NCBI GenBank assembly: GCA_012744295.1
Contig: JAAYIB010000055.1
Coordinates: 1-23,118 of the forward strand
DNA: 23,118 nt
Direction: 5' to 3'
Origin: Acholeplasmataceae bacterium
GTDB taxonomy: Bacteria; Bacillota; Negativicutes; Acidaminococcales; Acidaminococcaceae
A program made the translations under genes and the position numbers. A model generated the notes under the pieces. The model ran no database searches. It was given only the letters and a program-made list of their open reading frames with translations, and was not told the DNA's origin. Below, piece after piece: positions 22,942-23,118 of this stretch. How positions within the stretch are numbered: the first letter of the stretch is position 1; each line of letters begins with the position of its first letter.

Positions 22942-23118
22942 ATGAAAAAGACAAAAATAATCTGCACTCTCGGCCCAAGTACGGATAATGCGGAATTGAT
23001 CGGTAAAATGATAACTGCCGGCATGGACCTGGCGCGGTTTAATTTTTCTCACGGCAAGAAAGACGAGCATGCTGCTCGCATGGAAATGGTCAGGAAGGCG
23101 TCTTTACTTGCCCAAAAA
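22942..23118 (+). CDS. pyk: Pyruvate kinase, N-terminal part, cut by the window end
   Basis: Fifty-nine codons remain open to the last base. KTKIICTLGPST is the conserved start of the pyruvate kinase barrel, and MDLARFNFSHG holds the substrate-binding Arg32, Asn34 and Ser36 (Phe in place of the more usual Leu). The enzyme makes pyruvate and ATP from phosphoenolpyruvate and ADP in the last step of glycolysis. AAGGAGG at 22926-22932 sets the start. The rest of the barrel and the allosteric domains lie beyond the window. Confidence 0.95.
   Translation, partial: MKKTKIICTLGPSTDNAELIGKMITAGMDLARFNFSHGKKDEHAARMEMVRKASLLAQK

Noticed and set aside
22852..23070. A 72-codon minus-strand frame over the pyk start
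   Set aside because: It overlaps the strong hairpin and antisense pyk; no ribosome site or homology.
1..23118. Mobile elements, CRISPR arrays, phage genes, tRNA or rRNA
   Set aside because: No transposase or integrase motif, repeat-spacer array, cloverleaf or rRNA segment was seen; the gene content is core metabolism and replication.

Overview
The window is a chromosomal housekeeping segment of an anaerobic Firmicute (Bacillota). The sequence evidence is strong AAGGAGG-type ribosome binding sites, frequent GTG/TTG starts, consensus sigma-A promoters, a SepF cell-division protein, a YlbF-family protein, a c-di-AMP (ydaO-yuaA) riboswitch, and an electron-transfer flavoprotein whose alpha subunit carries a two-cluster ferredoxin domain. 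A Negativicutes-like or clostridial host is my best guess, by inference only. I see no phage genes, transposases, CRISPR arrays, tRNAs or rRNAs. All genes except one small one are on the + strand, and no gene-free stretch exceeds 300 bases.

Layout. (1) 1-2190: a truncated ArgA-like acetyltransferase, a CoA-binding Rossmann protein, a hairpin, then two DNA-repair genes (endonuclease IV nfo and O6-alkylguanine methyltransferase ogt). These end at a perfect 48-bp palindrome that serves as a two-way terminator against a small minus-strand DUF1858 gene. (2) 2400-3491: divergent promoters, a YbaK/EbsC-type aminoacyl-tRNA deacylase, and thioredoxin with a perfect consensus promoter and a strong terminator. 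(3) 3500-5366: a membrane-anchored family 2 glycosyltransferase, then a c-di-AMP riboswitch controlling a secreted NlpC/P60 cell-wall hydrolase. (4) 5413-9042: an OmpR-type two-component system, tightly packed with a YqeG-type HAD phosphatase and a nitrilase-superfamily amidohydrolase. (5) 9077-12744: diaminopropionate ammonia-lyase overlapping a secreted D-Ala-D-Ala dipeptidase, then a YlbF-family protein and MurB, closed by a terminator. (6) 12886-16970: a beta-CASP RNA metallo-hydrolase, BipA/TypA GTPase with a hairpin leader, and SepF. (7) 17008-23118: DNA polymerase III alpha (dnaE), etfB-etfA, a small unnamed protein, and the start of pyruvate kinase.

Common threads are cell-wall synthesis and turnover (NlpC/P60, D,D-dipeptidase, MurB, glycosyltransferase, SepF), genome maintenance (nfo, ogt, dnaE), RNA and translation quality control (YbaK-like, beta-CASP nuclease, TypA) and anaerobic energy metabolism (Etf, pyruvate kinase). 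I did not find a wholly new system. The points most worth checking are regulatory: the riboswitch without a terminator platform, hairpins placed directly before nfo, typA and pyk, an 11-bp direct repeat before the two-component operon, and the coupled lyase-dipeptidase pair with its unrecognised N-terminal domain.
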